This document shows, piece after piece, positions 6,928-14,920 of a stretch of 64,000 nucleotides of DNA. The stretch is from VRUE01 sp963704515 (GTDB taxonomy: Bacteria > Actinomycetota > Thermoleophilia > Solirubrobacterales > 70-9). Numbering within the stretch: position 1 is the stretch's first letter; every line of letters starts with the position of its first letter. A program made the position numbers and the translations under genes. The notes beneath the pieces were generated by a model. It made no database searches. It was not told the DNA's origin and was given only the letters and a program-made list of their open reading frames with translations. The DNA lies in NCBI GenBank assembly GCA_963704515.1, contig OY969913.1, positions 930,001 through 994,000 on the forward strand, given 5' to 3'.

Positions 6928-7009
6928 CGACAGCTCCCTTACCTCTCTTATGTAGTCCGGCGGGGACGGTAATAGGCAGAGCGGCGGATGGCACGGGTGA
7001 TGCGGTACG

Positions 7010-7216
7010 ATGATGCGCATGACTCGCACCACGGTTGATGTCGATGATCTAGCGCTTGAGGCTGCGCGCCGAGAGCTGGGGACGAAGGGCCTGAGCGAGA
7101 CGGTCAACGCCGCATTGCGCGAGGCGACGCGGCGGCGGATGCTCCGGGGCTTCGACGTGCGGCGCGACATAGACGGGACTCCCGAGGAGGTTCGGGAAGG
7201 GCGGGAGCGGCTCTGA
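7010..7216 (+). CDS. VapB-type antitoxin (ribbon-helix-helix)
   Basis: A 68-residue protein beginning RTTVDVDDLALEAARRELG, a beta strand plus helix of the RHH/VapB type with the TKGLSETVNAAL turn, then a charged C-terminal tail that would wrap the toxin. ATGs at 7010, 7013 and 7019 are all possible starts. It overlaps the PIN-domain gene downstream by 4 nt if that gene starts at CTG 7213. Expected to bind the VapC active site and repress its own promoter. Confidence 0.8.
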   Translation: MMRMTRTTVDVDDLALEAARRELGTKGLSETVNAALREATRRRMLRGFDVRRDIDGTPEEVREGRERL

Positions 7217-7671
7217 ACGCCGCGGCGGCGCCGAGGCCGGTCCAGCTTGACGGCCCGGCGCTCTTTGACACCGGCGTTTGGACGTGGGTGCGGGACCGTC
7301 GCTTCCCCCACCTCGCGGAGTGGTTCAACGCCGAGGTCGAGGCGGGGCGGGTGCTGGTCTGCGACCTGGTGGTGCTTGAGCTGACGCGCCTCGCTCCCAA
7401 TGAGGATCGGGCGCGTAAAGTCGCTGAGCGCCTGGACGCCTTCGAATCTGTGTCGATGCCGAGCAAGCTGTGGCACCGCGCGCGCGAGGTCCAGCTCCTC
7501 CTGACCCCCGACGGCGACCATCGCCGCGTCCCGCCCGCCGACTTGCTGCTCGCCGCCGCGGCGGAGGCGGCCGGCGTCCCGCTCATCCACTACGACCGCG
7601 ACTACGAACGTGTCGCGACCGTCACCGACCTGCAGCACAAGTGGATGGTTGCGGATGGGTCGCTGGCGTAG
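7213..7671 (+). CDS. VapC-type PIN-domain ribonuclease toxin (probable CTG start)
   Basis: The PIN fold requires the first catalytic Asp in LFDTGVW (D19 in this numbering), then Glu in LVVLELTRLA, and Asp in PPADLLLAAAAEAAG and HYDRDYERV. The first ATG/GTG codon in frame (GTG 7288) lies after the first Asp and would give an incomplete active site. No ATG, GTG or TTG exists between the VapB stop and that Asp; CTG 7213 overlaps the VapB stop (CTGA) and is the best start, giving about 152 residues. VapC toxins cut tRNA or rRNA; the specific target is unknown. Confidence 0.75.
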   Translation: MNAAAAPRPVQLDGPALFDTGVWTWVRDRRFPHLAEWFNAEVEAGRVLVCDLVVLELTRLAPNEDRARKVAERLDAFESVSMPSKLWHRAREVQLLLTPDGDHRRVPPADLLLAAAAEAAGVPLIHYDRDYERVATVTDLQHKWMVADGSLA

Positions 7672-7743
7672 ATCGATTCGCCCAGCTCCCTGCGAAACCG
7701 AAGGCCACAAGGTGGGCACGTGACTTCTGATGGTGCATCGGGG

Positions 7744-8544
7744 CTAGGAAGCAAACAACTTAGCCTTGGCAGCTTCGAACTCAGCATCTGACAAGAGACC
7801 GGACCGTCGCATCTCGGCGATCCGCTCTAGCTCGTCCGCGAGTCCTGTCGTATCGGCGGATCGCTCCGCGGTGAGAGCCGGCGACGAACGTTGGGCTTCA
7901 AGGTGAGAAGCTTCCGAGTCCAATGCGCTGAGAAGCGGCTGTATTCCTACGTTCCGGAACCTTGGGATTTGCCACCATTCCGAAAGAAGCGCGAAAAAGA
8001 GAACTACGGGAATGGGCATAATCATAAGAAGCAGAAGAGCGATGTACAGGGTTGGATACGGGAAGGTAAACGTTTTGGTGAGGACTTTATTATTGAAAAA
8101 TGTCCTCCGGGTCGTATGGTCATAAATCAGGAAGTAGGGCCCGGATCGCCGGAGCCGCTTGACCGCCCACACGACAGACACGACGTGGCCTGTGCCAATG
8201 GCCGCTTCAAAATCGGTTAGTTGGAATGATTCAACGTTGCCTTGGCCATCCTCGAGGAAAAATTGGTCGGTCACTACCACCTTGGTGTTGATCGATCCAG
8301 AGACATTCTCGATGCCACTGCCGTCGACCTTTGAGGTTGAGCCAATGGAGCCGGATGTGTAGCTATCGCTTCGCTGATTGACATCGCTGGCAATCCCGGT
8401 GATGCTATGGACGGCAAAGTGGCTGAATGGTCTCCGGAAGCGCGATGGGTCGTTTGCATTTAGCCGCAGAGGCGCAAAGGCTCTCGGAAGCCGAAGCAGC
8501 ATTGGCGCCAGAGCGATGATGCTGATGGTAATCCAGGTTGTCAT
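7744..8544 (-). CDS. Membrane protein with C-terminal SHOCT domain
   Basis: A 266-residue protein with an N-terminal hydrophobic segment (ITISIIALAPMLL), a middle polar region rich in Ser/Gly, a second long TM at about 165-190 (TLYIALLLLMIMPIPVVLFFALL), and a C-terminal SHOCT helix pair (LADELERIAEMRRSGLLSDAEF). SHOCT domains are short oligomerisation or membrane-linked modules at protein ends. The gene is markedly less GC-rich than its neighbours, with AT-rich codons such as AAA, ATT and AAT, which points to recent acquisition. Function unknown. Confidence 0.65.
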   Translation of the reverse strand: MTTWITISIIALAPMLLRLPRAFAPLRLNANDPSRFRRPFSHFAVHSITGIASDVNQRSDSYTSGSIGSTSKVDGSGIENVSGSINTKVVVTDQFFLEDGQGNVESFQLTDFEAAIGTGHVVSVVWAVKRLRRSGPYFLIYDHTTRRTFFNNKVLTKTFTFPYPTLYIALLLLMIMPIPVVLFFALLSEWWQIPRFRNVGIQPLLSALDSEASHLEAQRSSPALTAERSADTTGLADELERIAEMRRSGLLSDAEFEAAKAKLFAS

Positions 8545-8582
8545 TTGCTCTCCGCAGCGTGTTTGCTATCAAATAAATCGTA

Positions 8583-9392
8583 GTGATAAACCTAGCTATC
8601 GCCAACGTTGAGGTCAAGGCCCGTTCGACCGAGGAGAGCGACAAAAACGTCCTGGTCACGATCCCGATCAGTCACTTCTGCGAGAAGGCGCGCTGGGCGC
8701 TGGATCGGGCCGGGGTGCCGTACCGGGAGCGGGCCCACCTGCAGATCTTCCACCGCTTCGCCGTGCGCCGGGCCGGGGGTGGGACGACGGCGCCCGTCTT
8801 CGTGTGGGACGGGCGGGTGCTGGCCGATTCCGCCGACATCCTCGAGGCGGTTGGCGCCCACGGTTCGCCCGCGATCCGGCTCTTTCCCGAGGACCCGCAG
8901 GCCGCGGCCGAGGTGCGGGCGTTGGAGCGCGACTTCGACGAACGGCTCGGGCCTGAGGGCCGACGCTGGATGTACTACGAGATGCGTGGCCAGGGCGACC
9001 TCGTTCGCGAGTACGGCTGCACCGGGATACCGGATTGGCAGCGGAGGGCGCTGCCGTTCGTCTATCCGCTCGCCGCACGGCTCATCGACCGCTTCCTCGA
9101 CGTCACGCCAGACACGGCGGCGAGCGCCGAGGAGGTCGTGCGCGAGACCTTCGACCAGGTGGCCGAGCGGCTCTCAGATGGCCGGCTCTACCTCTGCGGC
9201 GAGAGCTTCAGCGCCGCCGACCTCACCTTCTCCGCGCTCGCGGCGGCCGTCCTGATGCCGCCCGAGTACGGCGTGCCGCTGCCGCAGCCCGAGGTGCTGC
9301 CGGCACGGATGGCGGCGAAGGTGAACGAGCTCCGTTCGCACCCGGCCGGCGCTCACGCGCTGCGGATGTACCGTGAGGAGCGCTGGAGCTAG
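8583..9392 (+). CDS. Glutathione S-transferase-like protein
   Basis: An N-terminal thioredoxin-like GST domain is indicated by IPISHFCEKARWALDRAGVPY near residues 27-47 and by GGGTTAPVFVWDGRVLADSADI, which holds the cis-Pro and Ser/Asp thiol-binding region. An all-alpha C-terminal domain ends with LYLCGESFSAADLTFSALAAA. Actinobacteria usually lack glutathione, so the cofactor may be another thiol or the protein may be non-catalytic. The start GTG 8583 is uncertain, since the first 25 residues are outside the domain. It is monocistronic, with the SHOCT gene diverging upstream. Confidence 0.75.
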   Translation: MINLAIANVEVKARSTEESDKNVLVTIPISHFCEKARWALDRAGVPYRERAHLQIFHRFAVRRAGGGTTAPVFVWDGRVLADSADILEAVGAHGSPAIRLFPEDPQAAAEVRALERDFDERLGPEGRRWMYYEMRGQGDLVREYGCTGIPDWQRRALPFVYPLAARLIDRFLDVTPDTAASAEEVVRETFDQVAERLSDGRLYLCGESFSAADLTFSALAAAVLMPPEYGVPLPQPEVLPARMAAKVNELRSHPAGAHALRMYREERWS

Positions 9393-9515
9393 ACGCACGT
9401 CGCCGCTGATCGTCGGTGGCACTCGATGCTTCTTCTCGGCCACCAGTCCAAAGGCGGTCTCTGCCGCCAGGCCTTGGGCTAGGGTGGCCGAAATCCGACC
9501 GAAGGGGGATCTGAA

Positions 9516-10226
9516 ATGCATCGTCGTCTCGTCCGTCGGCCCTCGCCGGCAATGGTGGTTGCGTTGGTAGCTCTGTTTGTGGCGCTCGGAGGCGCTGCGT
9601 ACGCGGCGCATCAGCTGCCGCCGAAGAGCGTCGGCTCTACGCAGCTCAAGAACAACTCGGTCACCTCACCCAAGGTCAAGAACCACTCGCTGCTGGCCAA
9701 GGACTTCAAGGCAGGCCAGTTGCCGGCCGGCGCCCATGGGGCAAAGGGCGACCCAGGTCCGCGGGGTCCGAAGGGCGACACCGGGCCGCAGGGGCCGGGC
9801 GCGACCACGCTGACCTACGATGCGAACGCGAGCGGGAGCCCAAGCCAGACGACCGTCGGCACCGTCCTCAGCGACACCTTCTCGGCCGAATGCTCGATTC
9901 CCTCCGCCGGCGAAGCCGAACTGAAGGTCTACGTGATGACGAGCGACGGCTCGCTCAGGTGGGACTACGGCGGCGAGTTCACCGACAACGGCACCTCCAG
10001 CACCGCCGCCAACAACGTCGACCTGCCGGCGGGAACGATCACCTCGCCACAGGCCATCGCCAGCGCTTCTGCCGAAGCCGGGGGGAGCAAGTCGAACCAC
10101 AACTCCCAGGTGGTTCAGCTCGGTCCCGAGCCCGGGTACCTGAACGTGCACAGCACGGCGGAAACCACGACCGGGCCAACCACGGAAAAGTGCCACCTCT
10201 CGATCCTGGCGTTCCCGGCCGGTTGA
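9516..10226 (+). CDS. Secreted collagen-like repeat protein
   Basis: A 236-residue precursor with a typical signal peptide (PSPAMVVALVALFVALGGAAYAA), a short repeat region (VGSTQLKNNSVTSPKVKNHSLL), a brief collagen-like Gly-X-Y stretch at about 74-94 (GAKGDPGPRGPKGDTGPQGP) and a beta-rich C-terminal domain. This layout is frequent in secreted proteins of Thermoleophilia and is one of the main clues to the organism. A strong ribosome site (GGGGG) precedes ATG 9516. Probably surface or extracellular; function unknown. Confidence 0.85.
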   Translation: MHRRLVRRPSPAMVVALVALFVALGGAAYAAHQLPPKSVGSTQLKNNSVTSPKVKNHSLLAKDFKAGQLPAGAHGAKGDPGPRGPKGDTGPQGPGATTLTYDANASGSPSQTTVGTVLSDTFSAECSIPSAGEAELKVYVMTSDGSLRWDYGGEFTDNGTSSTAANNVDLPAGTITSPQAIASASAEAGGSKSNHNSQVVQLGPEPGYLNVHSTAETTTGPTTEKCHLSILAFPAG

Positions 10227-10246
10227 GCGAAGGCGGGTCAAGCCTC

Positions 10247-10252
10247 TAGGCT
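10247..10252 (+). promoter_or_regulatory. -10 element TAGGCT, leaderless start for the glutaredoxin-like gene
   Basis: TAGGCT ends 6 nt before ATG 10259 and no Shine-Dalgarno sequence lies between, so transcription would begin at or next to the start codon. Confidence 0.45.
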
Positions 10253-10258
10253 CTTCTC

Positions 10259-10525
10259 ATGCCGGTCAAGCTCCACCGCTGTCGCGTCATGTGGGCGAAG
10301 GTCGATGCGCATCCGTGCTGGAAGGTGCAGAAGGCGCTCGATGAGCAGGGGGTCGAGTACGAGGTTGTGAAGGGTCCCGTGCGGCCGGGCAAGCGCGACG
10401 AGCTGGAGCAGCTGTCCGGGCAGCGCAAGTACCCGACGATTGAGTTCGAGGACGGGCGGGTGTACCGGGAGGAATCGACGGACATGGCGGCGCGGATTCG
10501 CGCCGGAAGGCTCTTCGAGCCCTAA
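10259..10525 (+). CDS. Glutaredoxin-like thioredoxin-fold protein
   Basis: An 88-residue thioredoxin-fold protein: MPVKLHRCRVMW as first strand, then HPCWKVQKALDEQGVEYEVV with a single Cys in place of the CxxC active site, and KYPTIEFEDGRVYREES supplying the cis-Pro and glutathione-site region. The single Cys suggests a monothiol enzyme, binding only, or a GST N-terminal-like domain on its own. It is followed 26 bp later by a DUF4337-like membrane protein with its own -10 element. Confidence 0.75.
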   Translation: MPVKLHRCRVMWAKVDAHPCWKVQKALDEQGVEYEVVKGPVRPGKRDELEQLSGQRKYPTIEFEDGRVYREESTDMAARIRAGRLFEP

Positions 10526-10538
10526 CGGGTCGGCGGTA

Positions 10539-10544
10539 TACGCT
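10539..10544 (+). promoter_or_regulatory. -10 element TACGCT before the DUF4337-like gene
   Basis: TACGCT lies 7 nt before ATG 10552, the same spacing as other apparently leaderless genes in the window. Confidence 0.4.
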
Positions 10545-10551
10545 CCGCGCC

Positions 10552-11232
10552 ATGTCAGCGTCGGAGCCAGAGGACGAGCGCGGGAAGCCGACCGGGGCGG
10601 GGCGGGTCGGGCGGCTGCACGTGCACATGGAGCTGCTGGCGACGATCCTCTTGGCGATCGCAGCGGTGGCCACGGCTTGGAGCTCGTATCAGTCGGCCCG
10701 CTGGAGCGGCGTGCAGGCGATCGACTTCAGCAAGGCGAATGCGGCGCGGGTCGAGTCGACGCGGGCGGCCACGGAAGCCGGGCAGGAGACGCAGGTCGAC
10801 GTGCTCACCTTCACCCAGTGGGTCGACGCGTACGCGACGAAGGACACGCGGCTCGCCGACTTCTACTTCGCCCGCTTCCGGCCCGAGTTCAAGCCGGCTG
10901 TGCACGCCTGGGTGGCGACGCATCCGCTGAAGAACCCGCACGCCCCGCCGACGCCGTTCTCGATGCCCCAGTACAAGCTCGCCAGCAAAGCCGAATCGCA
11001 CCGGCTGCTGGCCGAAGCGGAACAGGGGACCGCCGAAGCTCGCCAGTCCAACCAGCGCTCCGACAACTACGTCCTCGCCGTCGTCCTCTTCGCCGCCGCC
11101 CTCTTCTTCGCCGGCATCAGCACCAAGCTGAAGGAGCCGGGACAGCGCATCACCCTGCTTGCCTTCGGCTACCTGCTCTTCCTCGGCGCGGCGATCTGGG
11201 TTGCGACTTTTCCCGTCACGATCTCGGTCTAG
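10552..11232 (+). CDS. DUF4337-like membrane protein
   Basis: A 226-residue protein with one TM after a charged N-terminus (LLATILLAIAAVATAWSSYQS, about 23-43), a long soluble helical segment, then two C-terminal TMs (YVLAVVLFAAALFFAGIS and LLAFGYLLFLGAAIWVATF). The AWSSYQSARWSG and KANAARVES blocks are typical of DUF4337-like proteins, whose role is unknown. The topology places the central helices on one side of the membrane. No enzyme motif is visible. Confidence 0.7.
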   Translation: MSASEPEDERGKPTGAGRVGRLHVHMELLATILLAIAAVATAWSSYQSARWSGVQAIDFSKANAARVESTRAATEAGQETQVDVLTFTQWVDAYATKDTRLADFYFARFRPEFKPAVHAWVATHPLKNPHAPPTPFSMPQYKLASKAESHRLLAEAEQGTAEARQSNQRSDNYVLAVVLFAAALFFAGISTKLKEPGQRITLLAFGYLLFLGAAIWVATFPVTISV

Positions 11233-11385
11233 CCGGCCCCGGCGGCCTCGCGTCTATTGCAGTAGGTTCTTTTTCGGTATTGCAATGGCGTTCCGGTCCC
11301 GGTATTAATTCGCCTGGCCGCCCGATATGGCGTCTCTGTTCGTACCATCCAGTCAAGGCCCTCGGTTGGGGCGAGAGAGGAAGAC

Positions 11386-12867
11386 ATGCGGATCAAGGTT
11401 CTCGGGGCGCTGGTCGCCGCCACAGCTATTTGCGCGACGATGGCGACGACGGCCGGGGCCGTTGTCACGAACACGCCCGACGGCGGCCGGATCGGGTATC
11501 TGCCGCTGAGCCAGGCCGCGTCGCCGAGCGGCGGCGCGCCGATCCACAGCACCGTTCCGACCGGCGAACCACCGCTCGAATGGCACGGCGGGCCCGTGAT
11601 GCATTCACATGCCGCCTACGCGATCCTCTGGGCGCCGAGCGGCTTCTCCTTCCCCGCCGGCTATGCAGGGGCGATTGAAGCCTTCTTCAAAAACGTCGCC
11701 GCGGACAGCGGTAGGTCGACCAACGTGTACTCGGTCGGCGCCCAGTACACCGACGGAACCGGGAATGCCACCTACAGCGACTCCTTCGGCGGCTCCGTCG
11801 TCGACACGCACGCCTATCCGACTTCCGGGACCTGCGCTCCCTACACCGGCTTCTTCGGTGTCGAATACACGAGCTGCATCAGCGACCAGAAGATGGCTGC
11901 CGAGGTGAATACCGTGGTCACCGAACAGGGCTGGCCGCGGGGGCTCGGCGCCGAGTACTACGTGGTCCTGCCGCCGCACGCCGGGAGCTGCTTCGAAGCG
12001 ACCGGCACGTCGTGCTTCGATCTCGAATACTGCGCCTACCACAACTACGCGGAATCGGCGAACGTCGTGTACGCCAACATCAGCTACTCCCCTGGGGACG
12101 TGCTGGGCTGCGGCGTCGGCGAGTATCCCAACGGCCATTCGAACGGCAACGTGGACGACACCTTGAGCAGTCTCAGTCACGAGGCCAACGAGTCGATCAC
12201 CGATCCGACGCTGGAAGCCTGGTACGACGAAGAAGGCTACGAGAACGGAGACGAGTGCCGCAACACCCCGTTCGAAGAAGACTATGGCGCACCGCTGGGC
12301 GGCTCGACCGGCTCGCTCTTCAACCAGGAAATCGGCAGCGGCCACTACTACCTGCAGCAGGAGTGGAGCAACAACATCGACGACTGCGCTCAGCGCGTCG
12401 AAGCGGCGAGCCCGGCGATCTCGGGCCCCAGTCAGCTTGCGCCCGGCCAGTCGGGCAACTTCGACGGCAGCGGCTCGCTCCCCGGCGAAACCGAAATCGT
12501 CTCTTACGGCTGGAAATTCAGCGACGGCGCGACCGCCAGCGGAGCATCGGTCTCGCATGCCTTTGCCGCCACCGGCAGCTTCTCGGTGACCCTCACTCTC
12601 AAAGACGAATGGGGTCTCCTCTACTCGACGACCAAGCAGGTCGCGGTCGCCCAGCCGTCGACGGGCGGGGGCGGCGAAACAGGTGGGGGCGGTGCGACGA
12701 CGAGCACGGCGAGCCAGTCATCTTCGGCCACCTCCCAGTCGAGCGGCGGCAGCAGCGGCAAGAAGGCGTTGAAATGCCGCAACGGCTTCCGCAAGACCAA
12801 AAAGCACGGCAAAGCCGTCTGCGTCAAGGTCAAATCACACCACCACCGCCACCACCATCACAGGTAG
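11386..12867 (+). CDS. Secreted EXORDIUM/PHI-1-like protein with PKD domain and His-rich tail
   Basis: A 493-residue precursor: signal peptide (VLGALVAATAICATMATTAGA), then a region with HGGPVMHSHAAYAILWAP and LSHEANESITDPTLEAWYD, resembling the phosphate-induced protein 1 / EXORDIUM family seen in plants and bacteria. A PKD-type beta domain follows at about 340-425 (YGWKFSDGATASGASVSHAF), a Ser/Thr/Gly linker, and a basic tail KCRNGFRKTKKHGKAVCVKV ending in a run of His. The basic C-x-C tail is common on surface proteins of this group. HEANE could bind metal, but hydrolase activity is not established. Confidence 0.65.
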   Translation: MRIKVLGALVAATAICATMATTAGAVVTNTPDGGRIGYLPLSQAASPSGGAPIHSTVPTGEPPLEWHGGPVMHSHAAYAILWAPSGFSFPAGYAGAIEAFFKNVAADSGRSTNVYSVGAQYTDGTGNATYSDSFGGSVVDTHAYPTSGTCAPYTGFFGVEYTSCISDQKMAAEVNTVVTEQGWPRGLGAEYYVVLPPHAGSCFEATGTSCFDLEYCAYHNYAESANVVYANISYSPGDVLGCGVGEYPNGHSNGNVDDTLSSLSHEANESITDPTLEAWYDEEGYENGDECRNTPFEEDYGAPLGGSTGSLFNQEIGSGHYYLQQEWSNNIDDCAQRVEAASPAISGPSQLAPGQSGNFDGSGSLPGETEIVSYGWKFSDGATASGASVSHAFAATGSFSVTLTLKDEWGLLYSTTKQVAVAQPSTGGGGETGGGGATTSTASQSSSATSQSSGGSSGKKALKCRNGFRKTKKHGKAVCVKVKSHHHRHHHHR

Positions 12868-12872
12868 TCGAG

Positions 12873-13703
12873 ATGAAGCAGTTGCGCGGTGCGACGGCGT
12901 TGGTGACGGGGGCTTCGGGTGGGATCGGGCGGCAGATCGCGCGGCGGCTCGCCACCGAGGGGATGGACGTGGTGGTCAGCGGGCGGCGCGAGGACGCGCT
13001 GGCCGAGGCGGTTGCTGAGTTGCGCGGGCTCGGGGTGAAGGCCGAGGCGGTGCCGGCCGAGCTTGGCGAGCGCGCGCAGGTCGAGTCATTGATCGAGCGC
13101 TGCGAGGCGGCGCTCGGGCCGATCGACGTGCTCGTCAACAACGCCGGCATCGAGACCGTCGGCGCCTTCACCGCCTACACCCCCGAGCAGCTCTCGGCGA
13201 TGGTCGACGTCAACCTCACCGCGCCGATGCTGCTCACGCGCGCCGCCGTCCCCGGGATGCTGGAGCGCGGCCACGGCCACGTCGTCTTCATCTCCTCGCT
13301 GGCGGGCAAGTTCGGCCCCGCCTACAACGAGCCCTACGCTGCCACCAAGGCCGGCCTCATCGGCCTCAACCAGTCGCTGCGCGCCGAGTACCGCCGCGCG
13401 CCGGTCGGCTTCTCCGTCGTTTGCCCCGGCTTCGTCGCCGGCGACGGCATGTACCAGCGGATGGTCGAAGAAGGGATCAGCTCCAACCGGCTGATGGGCG
13501 AGACGACGCTGGAGAAGGTCGCCGCACGGGTCGTCGAGGCGATCCGCGCGGACCGGCCCGAGGTGCTCGAGAGCGGCTCGCCGGTGCGGCCGCTGCTCGC
13601 CATCGGCCAGCTCTCGCCGCGGCTCGCCGAGTGGGTGGCCGACCGGATCGGCGCCGCCGAGATCTTCCGCCGCACGGCGGCCCAGCGCGACCGGCTCGGC
13701 TAA
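12873..13703 (+). CDS. Short-chain dehydrogenase/reductase (SDR)
   Basis: A 276-residue classical SDR: TGASGGIGRQIA binds the NAD(P) diphosphate, NNAG stabilises the central sheet, ISSLAGKFG holds the catalytic Ser, and YAATKAGL the Tyr-x-x-x-Lys pair. The frame is open far upstream but homology begins at ATG 12873, only 5 bp after the previous stop, so the genes may be co-transcribed. The substrate is unknown. The substituted tail (RPLLAIGQLSPRLAEWVADR) resembles SDRs annotated as acting on lipids or ketones. Confidence 0.9.
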   Translation: MKQLRGATALVTGASGGIGRQIARRLATEGMDVVVSGRREDALAEAVAELRGLGVKAEAVPAELGERAQVESLIERCEAALGPIDVLVNNAGIETVGAFTAYTPEQLSAMVDVNLTAPMLLTRAAVPGMLERGHGHVVFISSLAGKFGPAYNEPYAATKAGLIGLNQSLRAEYRRAPVGFSVVCPGFVAGDGMYQRMVEEGISSNRLMGETTLEKVAARVVEAIRADRPEVLESGSPVRPLLAIGQLSPRLAEWVADRIGAAEIFRRTAAQRDRLG

Positions 13704-13746
13704 GCGGCGGCCCGCCCGTCGCCACCGTGCGCCAGACTGCACGCCG

Positions 13747-14184
13747 ATGAGCAGGCTTCGCTTCCAGACCTCAGTCTCACTCGACGGCTTCTCCGCCGGC
13801 CCCAACCCGAGCGAGGAACACCCGCTCGGAGAAGGCGGGATGCAGCTGCACGAGTGGGCCTTCAAGCTGGCCGCCTGGCGCCGGCCGCACGGCCGCGATG
13901 GGGGAGAGACCAACGCCAGCAGCGCGGTCGTTGAGGCGACGCTCGAGAACGTCGGCGCGACGATCATGGGACGCAAGATGTTCGGCGGCGGGGCCGACGT
14001 CGCCCAGCAGTACCTCGCCGCCGGCCTGATCGACGAGATGTTGCTCAACTTCGTGCCGGTGCTGCTCGGCTCGGGCACGCGCCTCTTCGAGAACCTCGGC
14101 GACGTCTCCGCGATCGGCCTCGAGCAGGTCTCGGTGGTCGAGGCGCCGGACGTCGCCCACCTCACCTACCGTCGCTCGCGCTAG
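13747..14184 (+). CDS. RibD C-terminal/DHFR-like protein with apparent internal deletion
   Basis: The ends match the dihydrofolate-reductase-like RibD-C family: TSVSLDGFSAGPNPS and NVGATIMGRKMFG in the first half, GGADVAQQYLAAGLIDE and FVPVLLGSGTRLFENL in the second. In relatives about 60 residues, including the VFVLTHHPR strand region, separate the MFG and GGGADV blocks; here they are fused at residue 80. The protein is 145 rather than about 190-200 residues. The in-frame deletion falls in a GGCGGCGG run (about 13984-13992) and should damage the fold. It may be inactive, a genuine short variant, or an assembly collapse. Confidence 0.7.
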   Translation: MSRLRFQTSVSLDGFSAGPNPSEEHPLGEGGMQLHEWAFKLAAWRRPHGRDGGETNASSAVVEATLENVGATIMGRKMFGGGADVAQQYLAAGLIDEMLLNFVPVLLGSGTRLFENLGDVSAIGLEQVSVVEAPDVAHLTYRRSR

Positions 14185-14187
14185 GGC

Positions 14188-14784
14188 TCAGACCTCGATC
14201 CAGGTGCCCTTTGGGCCGAGGTTGCGGACCGGCGTCGCGCCGACCCGGCTCTCGCAGCCCCATGACTCGTGGATGTGGCCGCACACGGCGAGGCGGGGCG
14301 CCTTCACCTCGATCGCGGCGAGCAGCGCCGGGCTGCCGAAGTGGTCGCCGGCGCCGTTGGCGTCGCAGTGGTCCCGCGGGGGCGAGTGCAGGACGAGGAC
14401 CGCGCCCTCGGGACAGTCGGCGAGCATCGAGGCCGCCGCCTCGTCGTCGAGGTCGAAGCTCCACTCCCACGGCGTGACCGGCACCCCGGCGCCGAGGCCG
14501 TAGAACTCGGTCCCGGCGATCGTCGCCCCCTCGCCGTGCAGGACCGTCGCCGCGTCCCAGCCGCCCGCCGCGACGCGCAGCGCCTCGTCGGTCTCGTTGT
14601 TGCCGGGCACCAAGACGGTCGGCGTCTCGATCGCGGCCAGCGCGCCGATCGTCTCCTCCAGCCCCTCGTGCACCGAGGCGAAGTCGCCGGCGCCGATCAC
14701 CACGTCGGCCTCGGCGGCCATCGAGACCAGCTCGGCGGCCTGGCCGAGGTCGCGGTGCAGGTCGCTGAAGGCGAGCAGCTTCAC
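14188..14784 (-). CDS. Metallophosphoesterase
   Basis: A calcineurin-like phosphoesterase with the full metal-binding set: FSDLHRD (Asp-x-His), VIGAGDFA (Gly-Asp), LVPGNNE (Gly-Asn-x-Glu), VLHSPPRDH and GHIHESWG (Gly-His-x-His). GTG 14784 (198 residues) is preferred because the SDLH strand begins at once; ATG 14841 would add 19 unconserved residues. It is convergent with the DHFR-like gene, with only 3 bp between. The substrate is unknown. Confidence 0.85.
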   Translation of the reverse strand: MKLLAFSDLHRDLGQAAELVSMAAEADVVIGAGDFASVHEGLEETIGALAAIETPTVLVPGNNETDEALRVAAGGWDAATVLHGEGATIAGTEFYGLGAGVPVTPWEWSFDLDDEAAASMLADCPEGAVLVLHSPPRDHCDANGAGDHFGSPALLAAIEVKAPRLAVCGHIHESWGCESRVGATPVRNLGPKGTWIEV

Positions 14785-14920
14785 GGCGGACAAGTTAGCT
14801 GACGGCCGTGCTGCCATCGCCTCGCCCAAGGCGGCGAGCATCTAAAGTCCGCATACAGAAAGTTTCACAATTGTTACGTTCTGCGAACACTTATGCGTTT
14901 GCGTCCCCTACGGTGGGAGC

